NCBI GenBank assembly: GCA_948567375.1
Contig: OX419755.1
Span: 3,043,001 to 3,107,000 of the forward strand
Length of the DNA: 64,000 bases
Source of the DNA: Lunularia cruciata
Taxonomy: Eukaryota > Streptophyta > Marchantiopsida > Lunulariales > Lunulariaceae
Direction: 5' to 3'
In this document: positions 21,715 to 31,134 of the stretch, piece by piece
How the letters are laid out: each line of letters begins with the position of its first letter
Position numbering within the stretch: position 1 is the stretch's first letter
The notes under the pieces: model-generated
Told to the model about the DNA's origin: nothing
Databases searched by the model: none
What the model saw: only the letters and a program-made list of their open reading frames with translations
Program-made: the position numbers and the translations under genes

Positions 21715-22212
21715 CTAATCTTGAGAACTAGCTGATGAAGGTGGTAGTATTTCTGTAGCTGTACTAAGACTCTCTCCAAGATCCTTCACCAAAGTTTCCA
21801 AAAGTGCTTTTACTCCACTACACTCATGTCCTTTTGGAAGTCCTTCAACTCCACAAACCTCACACAACTCCTTGGTCTTAGATCTTCTCCCTCCCAATCT
21901 TGGTGAAGAAGGTCCAACATGCAAACCCAAGTCAAGTAAGCCTCTCCTTTCCCTCAATCTCTTGCTCTCAAAGGTTAATGGACATGAACTTGCCTTATGT
22001 CCCTTCTCTCCACATAGAAAGCACTTAGACTCACTCTTTCCTCCAAGTGGTGTAGGTTTTTGGATCCTCTCAACACTCTCTTCAAATTCTATTGTAAACT
22101 CTCTTTTCCTCAAATCCACCCCTACAATCACCTCAAACCCTTGGGGAACCTTGCATAATCTCAATTTCCACTCTTGATGACCCTCCATGTTCCCAAAGAT
22201 GAATCTAAACAC
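21715..22212 (-). CDS. A-family extra ORF upstream of gag with zinc knuckle
   Basis: A 165-codon ORF sits between the 5' LTR and gag-pol, where most gypsy elements have only leader. Near residue 63 it has a CCHC knuckle (CFLCGEKGHKASSC), typical of nucleocapsid. About 40 residues later comes a second Cys/His cluster (CEVCGVEGLPKGHEC) that fits C-x2-C-x8-H-x-C. The N-terminal half (KLRLCKVPQGF...VGVDLRKREF) is unrecognised. Copies occur at the same place in A'' (43682-44130) and A''' (63211-63615), with the knuckle residues kept in A and A'''. A likely role is RNA binding or packaging accessory, by inference from the knuckle. The first ATG is used; GNMEGHQEW offers a second start. Confidence 0.8.
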   Translation of the reverse strand: MFRFIFGNMEGHQEWKLRLCKVPQGFEVIVGVDLRKREFTIEFEESVERIQKPTPLGGKSESKCFLCGEKGHKASSCPLTFESKRLRERRGLLDLGLHVGPSSPRLGGRRSKTKELCEVCGVEGLPKGHECSGVKALLETLVKDLGESLSTATEILPPSSASSQD

Positions 22213-22836
22213 TCAAACATGCTTTTTGTTGATCTCAAACTTCTCATGCATGAGATCTCCACTCTGCAGAATTGACCCTTCCTCACAATGTCACTCAAAT
22301 CTCCCAACGAATATGTCACAGTCCTCTGAAATTTTCCACACTTGATCACAACTCTAGGGCGTCCCTCCCTGCAAAATTTTAGATCTTTTCATCGAGCCAT
22401 TTGGCCTAGACACCTTTCTATTCAGCACCCATATTTCAGATTTGGTCTGAAAACCACCCCCCTCACTTCAAAAACTCATAACGCACTGCGCAAAAATGAT
22501 CTCTCTCTAATTTTTGTGGCACCAGGTAGGATACAATGCACTGAATTTTCTTGGAAATTTTCAGGACAATTCACTAAAAATTGAAGAAATGGCAGACTCT
22601 GTACAATTTTCCAGAGAGCATGCAGTTGCGGGAGCACTTTACCCTATCAACTTTCAAAAATTCTAGCCCAGTGCGCATAGAAGCTCTCTCAATAATTTCA
22701 AGTGTGCTAACTGAAAGATAACCCAAGCTATCATGTGTAGAAATCTCAAGTCCAGATCTCAAACTTGAGATTTTGCCCAAAATCACCTTAATCCCCAAAA
22801 TCTGCAATCCACCTCACACAATCTCTCCAATTCCTC
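22213..22836 (-). other. A 5' leader between the two small ORFs
   Basis: About 620 bases of A/T-rich leader without a domain. It is collinear with A'' (44131-44800) and A''' (62520-63130). Short open frames exist, but their lengths differ among copies, so I do not call a gene. Confidence 0.5.
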
Positions 22837-23070
22837 TCATGTGTACAAGATGTACAAAATCACCTCAAAGACATCATAATGAACTACAGGGTATACAAAT
22901 GGATCTTGGTTCTCTAACATAAGTTCAGCCCTCTCCTCTCCTAATGTTCTCTCCAAGTGAGCTCTCATAGCCTCCTTCTGCCTAATGTAGAATTGGACGC
23001 GGAACATTATCTTGCCTTCTAGAGAGGTCCCGGCAACGGAACCAAAAATGTGAGCCGGCCTGTCTCTCAC
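22837..23070 (-). CDS. Small leader ORF spanning LTR end and primer site of A
   Basis: This 77-codon frame starts 22 bases inside the LTR, crosses the primer-binding site and ends in the leader. It encodes a charged, partly hydrophobic peptide (FRVQFYIRQKEAMRAHLERTL...). The same frame is open and of identical length in A'' (44803-45036), and it persists with one stop in A''' (about 62260-62490). Whether it is translated is unknown. Crossing the primer site means some conservation could come from replication constraints, but only over the first 20 or so codons. Confidence 0.4.
   Translation of the reverse strand: MRDRPAHIFGSVAGTSLEGKIMFRVQFYIRQKEAMRAHLERTLGEERAELMLENQDPFVYPVVHYDVFEVILYILYT
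23027..23044 (-). other. Primer-binding site of A
   Basis: On the minus strand TGGTTCCGTTGCCGGGAC starts a few bases after the 5' LTR end. It resembles the TGGCGCCGTTGCCGGG-type sites usually attributed to tRNA-Asp in plant gypsy elements such as Athila. The tRNA identity is inference. Confidence 0.65.
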
Positions 23071-23739
23071 TCAGGATGAACCTCTGATGGCTATTATGGT
23101 AGCGCACCATGGACTAAGAAGGCAAGGAACCCCAACTCCATCATACTCCTCCAAGGCTAACACTCCAAGACTCAAGACATTGCTCACTAGAGAACTCAAT
23201 GAGAGAGAGATAGTTGCAAATGAAAGGATGATGAGTACCTCCTCACTCCTTGTTTATATACTTGTGAAATAGTTACGTACCAAAGTTACTAATTACCGTA
23301 GTAACTCAAGTTACTAGACTAAAAGTCAAGTAAAGTCAAAAAGTAGAAAGGAATATCCATTCACATGGGCATATTCCCCTAAGCATGTGGTCTTATCTTG
23401 ACCCAACCACAAAGCAAGGATTCCTTCACATGGGCTATCCTTGGACTAAAGAAGAATCCAAAACAAAAAGGCTTGCGGGCCCAAGAGTTCTCAACTCTTT
23501 CCCCAAAGCCAAACACCTAGGAATAATACCAAGTCAACACACTAAAATCCAAAATAGTGGTGCTCATCTTTTCTACTTCCTCTAAAGTAAGGTCCCATCT
23601 ATCTTAGCTATGACTAACTTTAGCTAACCATGACTAATATAGAACCATCCTTTATCTCTATATAAATAATATCTCTTAAGTACTTGTAATACCAAGCTAA
23701 ATATCACAATACCACACACATGCACAAATGGGTGTTACA
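23049..23739 (-). repeat. 5' LTR of A
   Basis: 691 bp, near-identical to 15913-16604. The minus-strand TATA box lies at about 23652-23667. Followed on its right by the GGTC target duplication and the remainder of the B LTR. Confidence 0.95.
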
Positions 23740-24622
23740 GGTCCTCCGCATCGACTTCCTTTCGCACATCCGGATGGCAGTGCAACACCATCCGATTCCG
23801 CTCTGCCAAGTTCAGCAAATTGAGCCCGAGATAGAAATGCGCTGCAAACGGCACAATATAATGTGGAGGGGACTTATCCCACAAATTCCACACCATCTGC
23901 CTCGTTCTCCCGTGAAAACACCTCGCCCAATTAATTGGTTCTCCTGCAAACAATTTGTGAAAGAACACCGCTTGGCGTTTCATCACATAGGTAGTTCTCT
24001 CCGGCTTCAGGAGGGCCATTAGTGCACTCACAATTCCCCTCCTCACTGGGTCCTTATAACTCTCAACTTTATACCCATTCTTCGTCCTCTTCGACGAGAA
24101 GGCATCTCTCACCTCCTGAGTTTCTTGGGCTATCTCCCCTTTCCCCAAGAACGTGGCCCCCTACTCCAAGCTTGCCTCCTTCCCGAGTACAAGTCTCCAA
24201 TCCAACTCTGTCCAGCGAGCCGGATTTCCTCTCTTCCCTTCTTCCTTGGGACCATCAAGACATTTACTCTCGATGATTTCTGTCATGAATCCTGGAAAAC
24301 TTATGTTCCAATTCCATGCCAGAAAGGTGATCCGAAGTCGGCTCAAGACTTTGATCCTCGCTACTACATCTAATCTCCGAATTGCATGATTTCTCACTGC
24401 AAATTCGGAGTTCTTCTTCCCTCCTCCCATCTCTTCTGCTTTCTTTTGGTCTCTCGATTTCTCTCTCTCGACTTCTCCCTTACGCACTAACCCGAGGCCA
24501 ACGCTATGTCCCTTTCCCCGGTCACCTGCAAGACGACTCCTCAACGGCGAAGAAAAATTGCTCGACATTTTGTCGTTGCAGTTTCGATTTTTATAAAGTT
24601 GCACTTCTTCGTCTTCCGTCAC
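23740..24622 (-). pseudogene. LTR-encoded protein of B, N-terminal part (left LTR)
   Basis: This is the upstream part of the LTR frame. The likely start is the Met of KMSSNFSSPLR (about 24568), because the equivalent frame in the other LTR begins at MLSNF. It runs through a basic/acidic region, then AIRRLDVVARIKVLSRLR and FLAWNWNISF, to a TAG at 24161 present in both LTRs. After this stop the same frame continues (FLGKGEIAQETQE to HPDVRKEVDAE) to the A insertion point. The segment VRRGIVSALMALLKPERTTYV...PINWARCFHGRTRQ resembles, only loosely, plant transposon-associated domains. Function is unknown. Confidence 0.7.
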
Positions 24623-24981
24623 TTCGAGTTTCTACCGAGAAATCACACCTCCTGCATGCACCCGTTACTGTTGCCTCACCTTCACGCGTATGAGCCACCA
24701 ATTTTAAAACCGCCCCTTCTTGAATTTCTCGCCCCGACGAAAGGTTGTTAGACTGTCTTTGCCTCGGGTTGAGCTCCCCCCCGATCCGAAGACAATTTAC
24801 TTCGTATCGTTTGCTGACACGGCATTTCAGAGTACTTGGCCTTATGACCCGAGGTCACTTTACTTCGGGTTTCACCCCGAAGACAGTTTTCGTCGTCTTC
24901 TTCGGCCAACCAGGCGCAATCCGACTTCTCTATACACTTCTTCTGCTTTATTTTGAAAAAAAAAAAATTGTGGGCACCACA

Positions 24982-24998
24982 TACCCCCTCCCTCAAAT
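24982..24998 (-). other. Polypurine tract of B
   Basis: On the minus strand ATTTGAGGGAGGGGGTA lies immediately before the 3' LTR start (TGTGGTGCCC). It is a good plus-strand primer site, 0-12 bases after the gag-pol stop. Confidence 0.85.
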
Positions 24999-27900
24999 GT
25001 GAGCGTCCCCGCGAACATAGACCTCGGGTGTCTTAGAAACTTCCGAGTCTATGGTCCAATATCTCCGAACTCTCCACCCGTTTACTCGAGTGGCAAAAGG
25101 ATTACCTTCCAAATTGACGAGTTGCAGGGATCCATTTTCGTAAAGATGACGAACTCGATAGGGACCCATCCATCGCAAATGCAACTTGCCTTGAAAAAAT
25201 ATTTGGCGATTATCATATAACAAAACCAAATCCCCTTCTCGTACAGTCACAGGCTTGATTCTCTGATCGTGCCTGACTTTCCGCTGTGCTTGTACTTCTT
25301 TCGTGGTTTGCATTGCATCGTCTCTTTTCTCTTGTAACCACATCAGTTGTTGAATCCGAAGATCCTGACTTTCCTCTTCCGACATTCGTTCTTCGCACAG
25401 GACTCAATAAGTCGGAACTTCAAATTCAACTGGCAGTATGGGGTGCAAGCCATATGTCAAGAAGTATGGAGTTTGTTTGGTTGTAATCTTCTCTGTTGTC
25501 CGATAGGCCCATAACGCGGCTGGTAATTTTGTATCCCAGTCATAGGCATAATTGACAGTCACCTTACTCAAAATTTTACAAAGTAACCCATTCACTTTTT
25601 CCGTTAAGCCATTCGCTTTTGGGTTATAAGGAGTCGTCTTCCGATGTTTAATCTGAAAATACTTTGTTAACTCCTCCATTACAGAGTTCAAAAAATATGT
25701 TCCTCGGTCACTGACCAATTCCAAAGGACACCCATATCGGGAGATGATGTTTCGAAAGAAAAATTCCGCCACAGTTTCAGCATCATCTCTGCGAGTTGCT
25801 TCCGCTTCAACCATCTTGGTAGCGTAATCAGTGCAAACCAAAATATATCGCTTCCTTGTGACTCGAGTTACTGGTTGAATGGGACCCACAAAATCAATAC
25901 CCCATTTCTCAAAGGGGGCCAAAGGCAAAATTGGTTTCAAAGGCCATTGAGAAGTGGCCGTTGGCTTCCCCGTTCTCTGACACGCATCACAGCTTCGAAT
26001 ATGAGCATGTACATCTTTGTACATTGTAGGCCACCAATACCCTGCCGAAAGAATTTTCTTTACAGTATTCTTCAGAGCATAGTGTCCTCCCGATGCCTCG
26101 GAGTGTAAAGATTCAATTACCCCTCCTACTTCGTATGACTCCAAGCATCGCCGAAGTACTTCATCTTCGCCCATCTTAAATAAAATGCTGTGTTTAAGCT
26201 GGTACGGCCCCATTTTCCGAAGAAAGACTGCCCGCTGTTCCGGATCCATCCCCTTAGGACAATGGAGAGTATTCAGATAATTATATTCATCTGCATACCT
26301 CATACTTCTCATTGCTGATAAGTGATACAACTCTTCGTCAGGGAACCGATTGTCAATTTCCCACTCCTGGTCTTGAGTGTCTAACCTGGACAGGAAGTCC
26401 GCATTTGAATGCAAAGCTCCCTTCCTTACTTGTACAGTATACGTGAACTCTTGTAATAACAAGATCCATCTTGCAATTTGTCCTGATAAATCTGCCTTCT
26501 TGACCAGATGTTGCAATGCATAATGGTCAACATAGAAGACAAACTCATACCCCAACAAATAATGCCGAAATTTCTTGCAGGCATACACCATTCCGAGTGC
26601 TTCTCTTTCCGTTGTTGAATAATTCTTTTCAGAAACTGAAAGTTGTTGGCTGGCGTAATACACCGGGTAATCTTTCTTCTTCTCGTCCTTTTGACTTAAG
26701 ACAACCCCGATGGCCATGGACGAAGTATCCACATACACATGAAAAGGGACGTCCCAATTCGGGGCCCTCATGACTGGTGCTTCAACCAGTTTCTACTTCA
26801 ACACCAGGAAGGCTTCTTCTTGATGTGCTTCCCACAGATAGTCTTCGGATTTCTTCAGAAGCTTTGTAAGTGGTGCAGCAAGCACTGCATAGTTTGACAC
26901 AAAGCGTTTGTAATATCCGACATGTCCCAAGAAGGCTCTCAGCTCCCGGATGTTCTTCGGGGATTCCAAAGCTACGATTATTTTAACCTTCTCAACATCG
27001 ACTTCAATACCTCGGCTTGACACTCGATGCCCCAGAAGAATTCTCTCCTTCATTGCGAAGAAGCATTTCTCCGAGTGTAATGACAAGCCGGCAAAACGAC
27101 ACCTTTCAAACGTTTGGCGAAGGTAATCTCTATGTACATCCCGTCGTCCAAACACACAAAAGTCATCAATAAAAACTTCGACAAATTTGCGCAGGAAATC
27201 TTTAAAGATCGAATTCATCATCCGATGGAAAGTAGCGGGAGCATTACACAACCCAAAGGGCATTTGATTGTAAGCGAAAGTGCCCCAATCGGTCGTGAAT
27301 GTAGTTTTATCCTTGTCTTCTTCCCGAATGGATACTTGATTGTACCCTGAAAATCCATCGAGAAAACTATAACAATGATGCCCAGCCACCTGGTCTAAGA
27401 TTGTATCGGTAAAAGGCAAGGGATGATGATCTTTCCTTGTGACTGCGTTCAATTTTCGAAAGTCTTGGCACACTCGGATCTTCCTTGTTTTCTTCTTCGG
27501 GACAATGACAATGGGGGAGACCCATTCACTGCTTAAGACAGGGAAGATGATTCCGGCCCCTAAGTACTTATCGATTTCATCTTTTACCAAGAGCGAGTAC
27601 TTCGGGTTCAAGCGGTATTGTTGCTGCCGAACCGGAACTGCACCTTCAATTAAATCAATCCGGTGTTCTCCAAATTCTCGTGGAATACCCGGCATTTGAT
27701 CAATCGACCAGGCGAATACATCTTGGAATTCTATAAGCAGGGCAGTGTATCCTGCCAACTCCTCCGAAGTAACTGTCTTCGAGATTTTTAAAATTTTTCC
27801 TTCAGTGAGTAACACCTCTTGACAGTCATCGGAGTTGATGACTCCTTCAACGTGGCTTACTCGGCTTATCCCGAGGCGAGCGGCAATCAAACCCCCTCCC

Positions 27901-30900
27901 TCCAAGTCAAGTTCACCTGAGGCGAGGTCATATGGATCTTCGTTGTCAGCCTCTACCTCGTAGCATTCCAAGTAATTAACTTGGACTTCTTCTTCGGATT
28001 CGTCTGAAGACGAAGACAATGAATCTTTGGACTCATCCTCTTCTTCTGACGAACTTGTTTCCCCGAGATGGGGAACCTTCGTCCAACTCACAGTCACCAG
28101 CTTCTGATCCTTGGACGAAATGTCCTTGAATCTTAACTTCTGCTGATGCCAATCCACTACAACTTGGGCACTATACAACCAGGGTCTGCCAATCAACAGA
28201 GGGTAACCAGTTTTTGTCACTGGCCACAACACGATGTAATTCAACTTGAAGGGTACCCCTCCAATGATCGTGGTAATGTTCGACAACATGCCCAAGGGCC
28301 GTCTCCTGGTTTGGTCTGCAAACTTCAAAACTCGGGGTGTTGGTTCAAACGTATGATACCCGAGTCGATTTGCAGTATCTTCAGTCATGACATTCACACC
28401 GGACCCAGAGTCAATGGGTATCGATGTGATCATGCAACTTGCAATCTCCGCGTCTACCTCGGGAGATCCCAAATCTTCTTGTTCAATACGATAGATAGCA
28501 GGCAGGTCCTTCTTTGACATCAACCTCACCTTCTTGAGGGCCGAGTTAAGCTGTCTCTTGTACAGCTTGTTATCTTCCCACAATTGCTTAAATGTAACAT
28601 TGGCATTTGTGGTGGCCAAGTCGGCTATAATATCATATTGGGGAACTCCTCCTAATTTGACCGTCTTCGTCTTCGGCTTTGAGTCCGAGGACTCTCCATG
28701 CTCCCTCTTGACGTCGGGACGCTTCAAAATGGTGACGGGCTTGCTGATGGCCTTAACCCGAGCTTCCTCGGGTTGGCCTACCTCGGCTTGAATCAGACCC
28801 TTTACTTCGGATTGGATGTCCGCCGGAAAAATTGGAGACTTTGTCTTCGTCTCTTCTTCCAAACTTAGTTCCCGAGTCCTGAGTAATGCCTCCGTTAATT
28901 CTTTCTGCAAGGCTTTAGCTTTAGCTTTTGCAAGGATCTTTTCCTCCTTGGCCGAAAGAATTGCTTTTGGGCGCTGTCTCTTCGCCTTTCGGGAAGACGA
29001 TGAGGTTGTACTCAGTTCTTCCGGATCACGCTTCTTCTTGGTGGAGTGTGTCTCAACTTTCAAAATTTCAAGGTCTGGCCATTCTCCTTCTGAGGCCGGA
29101 CTCCCTTCGTGAGGTCTTTCTTCCTCAAGAGTTATACAATTCACATTCGTATCCTCCTTTGGCTGAAGTGCTGCACGCTCAGCGGGGGTCTGTACATATT
29201 TTACAAGAGGCTTTGGGTTCGGCGGGTGAGGGCATTGGTTGCCCGTATGCCCCGATCCTTTACAATTTCCACACAGGGGAACGTACCCAATTTGCCTTCT
29301 TGGCTCGGGACAATTTGGAGACCAATGTCCCATCGAGCCACAATTATAACAAGCTCCGGGCGCAACATTCTGAAGGCGATTTTGGTTGCTCATCGGTGGC
29401 ATTCGTGCAGGAGCATTGGGGTTATACTCCCTGGGTCCCAACCTCGGACCTTGATATGATGTGCTCGGTTGAGGCTGTACCTCCTTAGTTTGATACACCG
29501 CCTCTTCGTCATCGTCTTGGTCCCATCCCGGAACCCAATCAATTTGCTGCACCAGGAATGCATTACGAGTATTGCATTCTGTGTTGGCGTGGCCGGATTT
29601 TCCACAGGTGGTGCACCACACATTAGATCGTCCAAATGCGGGGGCCTTTCTTCGGTCCTTAGCCCCAATCATCTGGATCTTGAAATCTGAAAAATCCTTG
29701 ATGAGGGCATCCAGCTTCGTATCCGCCTTATGTACACTCTTGGCTGGCAACGTCACTGGTTTGACTTGTCTTGGCTTTGATTCTTCTTCGGATTCCAAAG
29801 AAGAGCTTGAAGACGTAGAGGATTTGTCTGAAGAAGGGGAGGTACTGCGCGAAGCTCTCCTTCTGGGCTTCTTGCCCTTCTTCTCCCGATTTCTCCGGTT
29901 ACCGGCAGAGTGAGAGTGTGCCGCTTCATAACGAGCGACATGTTTGAGTACTTTATCGAGGGAAGTTACGTTCCTCTCCCTGGCAAAGATTCGTATCTCT
30001 GGTGACAGGCCCCCGAGGAACCAGGTAATGGCTTGGGCATCGGAGTATCCCACCACCCCCGATTGCTTGGGAACTCGGTTCAGTAATGCCATGAACCGCT
30101 CAGAGTAGTCTCTCAACTTCTCCTTCTTGCCTAGGTCCAAATCGTTTAGTGCCGCAAAGACACTCGTATCATAGTCAACCTCCCGGAATCGTTCCAGGAA
30201 GTTGTTTCTGAAGTCTGCCCAGTCCGATGGTACAAACCCCTTCTGAGTCACATGCGTGTACCAGCTCTGAGCTTTCTTGCGAAGCAGACTTGGAAAAATT
30301 CTTAGTCGATCCGCCGAGTCATGCTCCTTGTTAGCAAAGGAGATGACTTCGAATTCTTCGATGAATTCATCGGGGTCTTTGTCTTGTTCCGTCCCCTTAT
30401 ACTTCTGATAGGCGTGTCGGGTGACAGGAAGCAAAGTCATCGTTTGATGCATTGGGATCGGCTGAAGGAATGTAGAACTTGACGGAACGGAAGAATTGGC
30501 TGGAATTGACGCCGTGTTGTCAGCCCAGGGATTCCAATTCGTCAAATTCAACACAGGGTCTTCTTCGACAATTTCTACTCTGAGAGGGTCAACTTCAACC
30601 TGAGTGGAAGGTTTAGGATCAACACCTTCAATAAGTTCTTCCAAATTCCTTCGGGACAACCGAGGAATCGTTCGTAGAAGATGTTGACACTCGTCTTCAG
30701 TAAGTGTGCGTGCTGTCTTTTCTCAAACAAAGGTCTTCAAGGAAACAACTTCCTTTACAGCTCTAGGGGAAGTTGGGGTACTGGGCCGCAATGCATATGT
30801 TTGCCCACTCGATTCTTTCTTCTTCTTGGAAGAAGAGGGAGATGTGAAGTAGCCTTGCCAACCGCCTTCGCGTTTCTTGTGATCAAGTTCTCGCAGGGCT

Positions 30901-31046
30901 TCTTGCACTTCGTGAAGGAGTTGAAACTCCAACGCCTCTCGCTCAGTTTCGTCAACGATGGATGGGACGTTCAGACGTTCGTCTTCTTCACGCTGAAGTG
31001 CTCGTCTTTGGGCTCTCTCTTCCCGTTGTTCTTTCAATCCAGACAT
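24993..31046 (-). pseudogene. Gag-Pol polyprotein of B with three in-frame stops
   Basis: One frame of about 2017 codons starts at the ATG at 31046, 65 bases from the primer site. Stops lie at about 30724 (TGA), 26793 (TAG) and 25404 (TGA). Each is explainable by a single C-to-T change from CGA or CAG. In order it has: a charged N-terminus; Gag core (QSWYTHVTQKGF, about residue 270); three CCHC knuckles (CTTCGKSGHANTEC, CYNCGSMGHWSPNC, CGNCKGSGHTGNQC; about 480-600); retropepsin with IDSGSGVNVM (about 880); RT with FIDDFCVFG (about 1295); RNase H (YVDTSS, TEREAL, YVDHYAL); integrase with HHCC, DFVGPI, SDRGTYF and LTEKVN. The tail is basic, with no chromodomain. Gag and Pol share a frame. Three knuckles is more than the usual one or two. 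Confidence 0.93.
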
Positions 31047-31110
31047 TCATATTGCCTTGATACCCAGTGTTGAATTTGGCTTCGTATTCTTCCACTCCCA
31101 AGATTTGTAT

Positions 31111-31127
31111 CCCCGGCAGCGGTGCCA
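31111..31127 (-). other. Primer-binding site of B
   Basis: On the minus strand TGGCACCGCTGCCGGGG lies seven bases after the 5' LTR end. Like that of A it fits the tRNA-Asp-type TGGCGCCGTTGCCGGGG pattern with two differences. Confidence 0.7.
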
Positions 31128-31134
31128 AAAATCA

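Larger units (their letters stand above)
15913..23739 (-). mobile_element. Element A: complete, apparently young Ty3/gypsy element
   Basis: The two LTRs (15913-16604 and 23049-23739) appear identical by eye except for a one- or two-base indel near CCACTAAAGC/CCACAAAGC. The flanks carry a 4-bp duplication, GGTC (15909-15912 and 23740-23743). Internally it has a primer site (23027-23044), a short leader ORF, a zinc-knuckle ORF, a 1608-codon gag-pol and a polypurine tract. It sits inside the left LTR of B. All main frames are open, so this copy could be active or only recently silenced. There is no chromodomain after integrase. Confidence 0.94.
13374..24981 (-). repeat. 3' LTR of B (interrupted by element A)
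   Basis: It is collinear with the intact LTR at 31135-34912. The part 13374-15912 plus 23744-24981 forms one LTR once A (15913-23739) and the extra GGTC are removed. The uninterrupted LTR has GCTGCTCCTCCG where this one has GCTGGTC, then A, then GGTCCTCCG, which fixes the insertion point. The LTR carries the reading frame annotated separately. A minus-strand TATA-like TTTATAAAAA lies at about 24590-24600, shortly before that frame. Confidence 0.92.

Noticed and set aside
28928-29488. 186-codon plus-strand frame
   Set aside because: Antisense to the knuckle region of B gag-pol.
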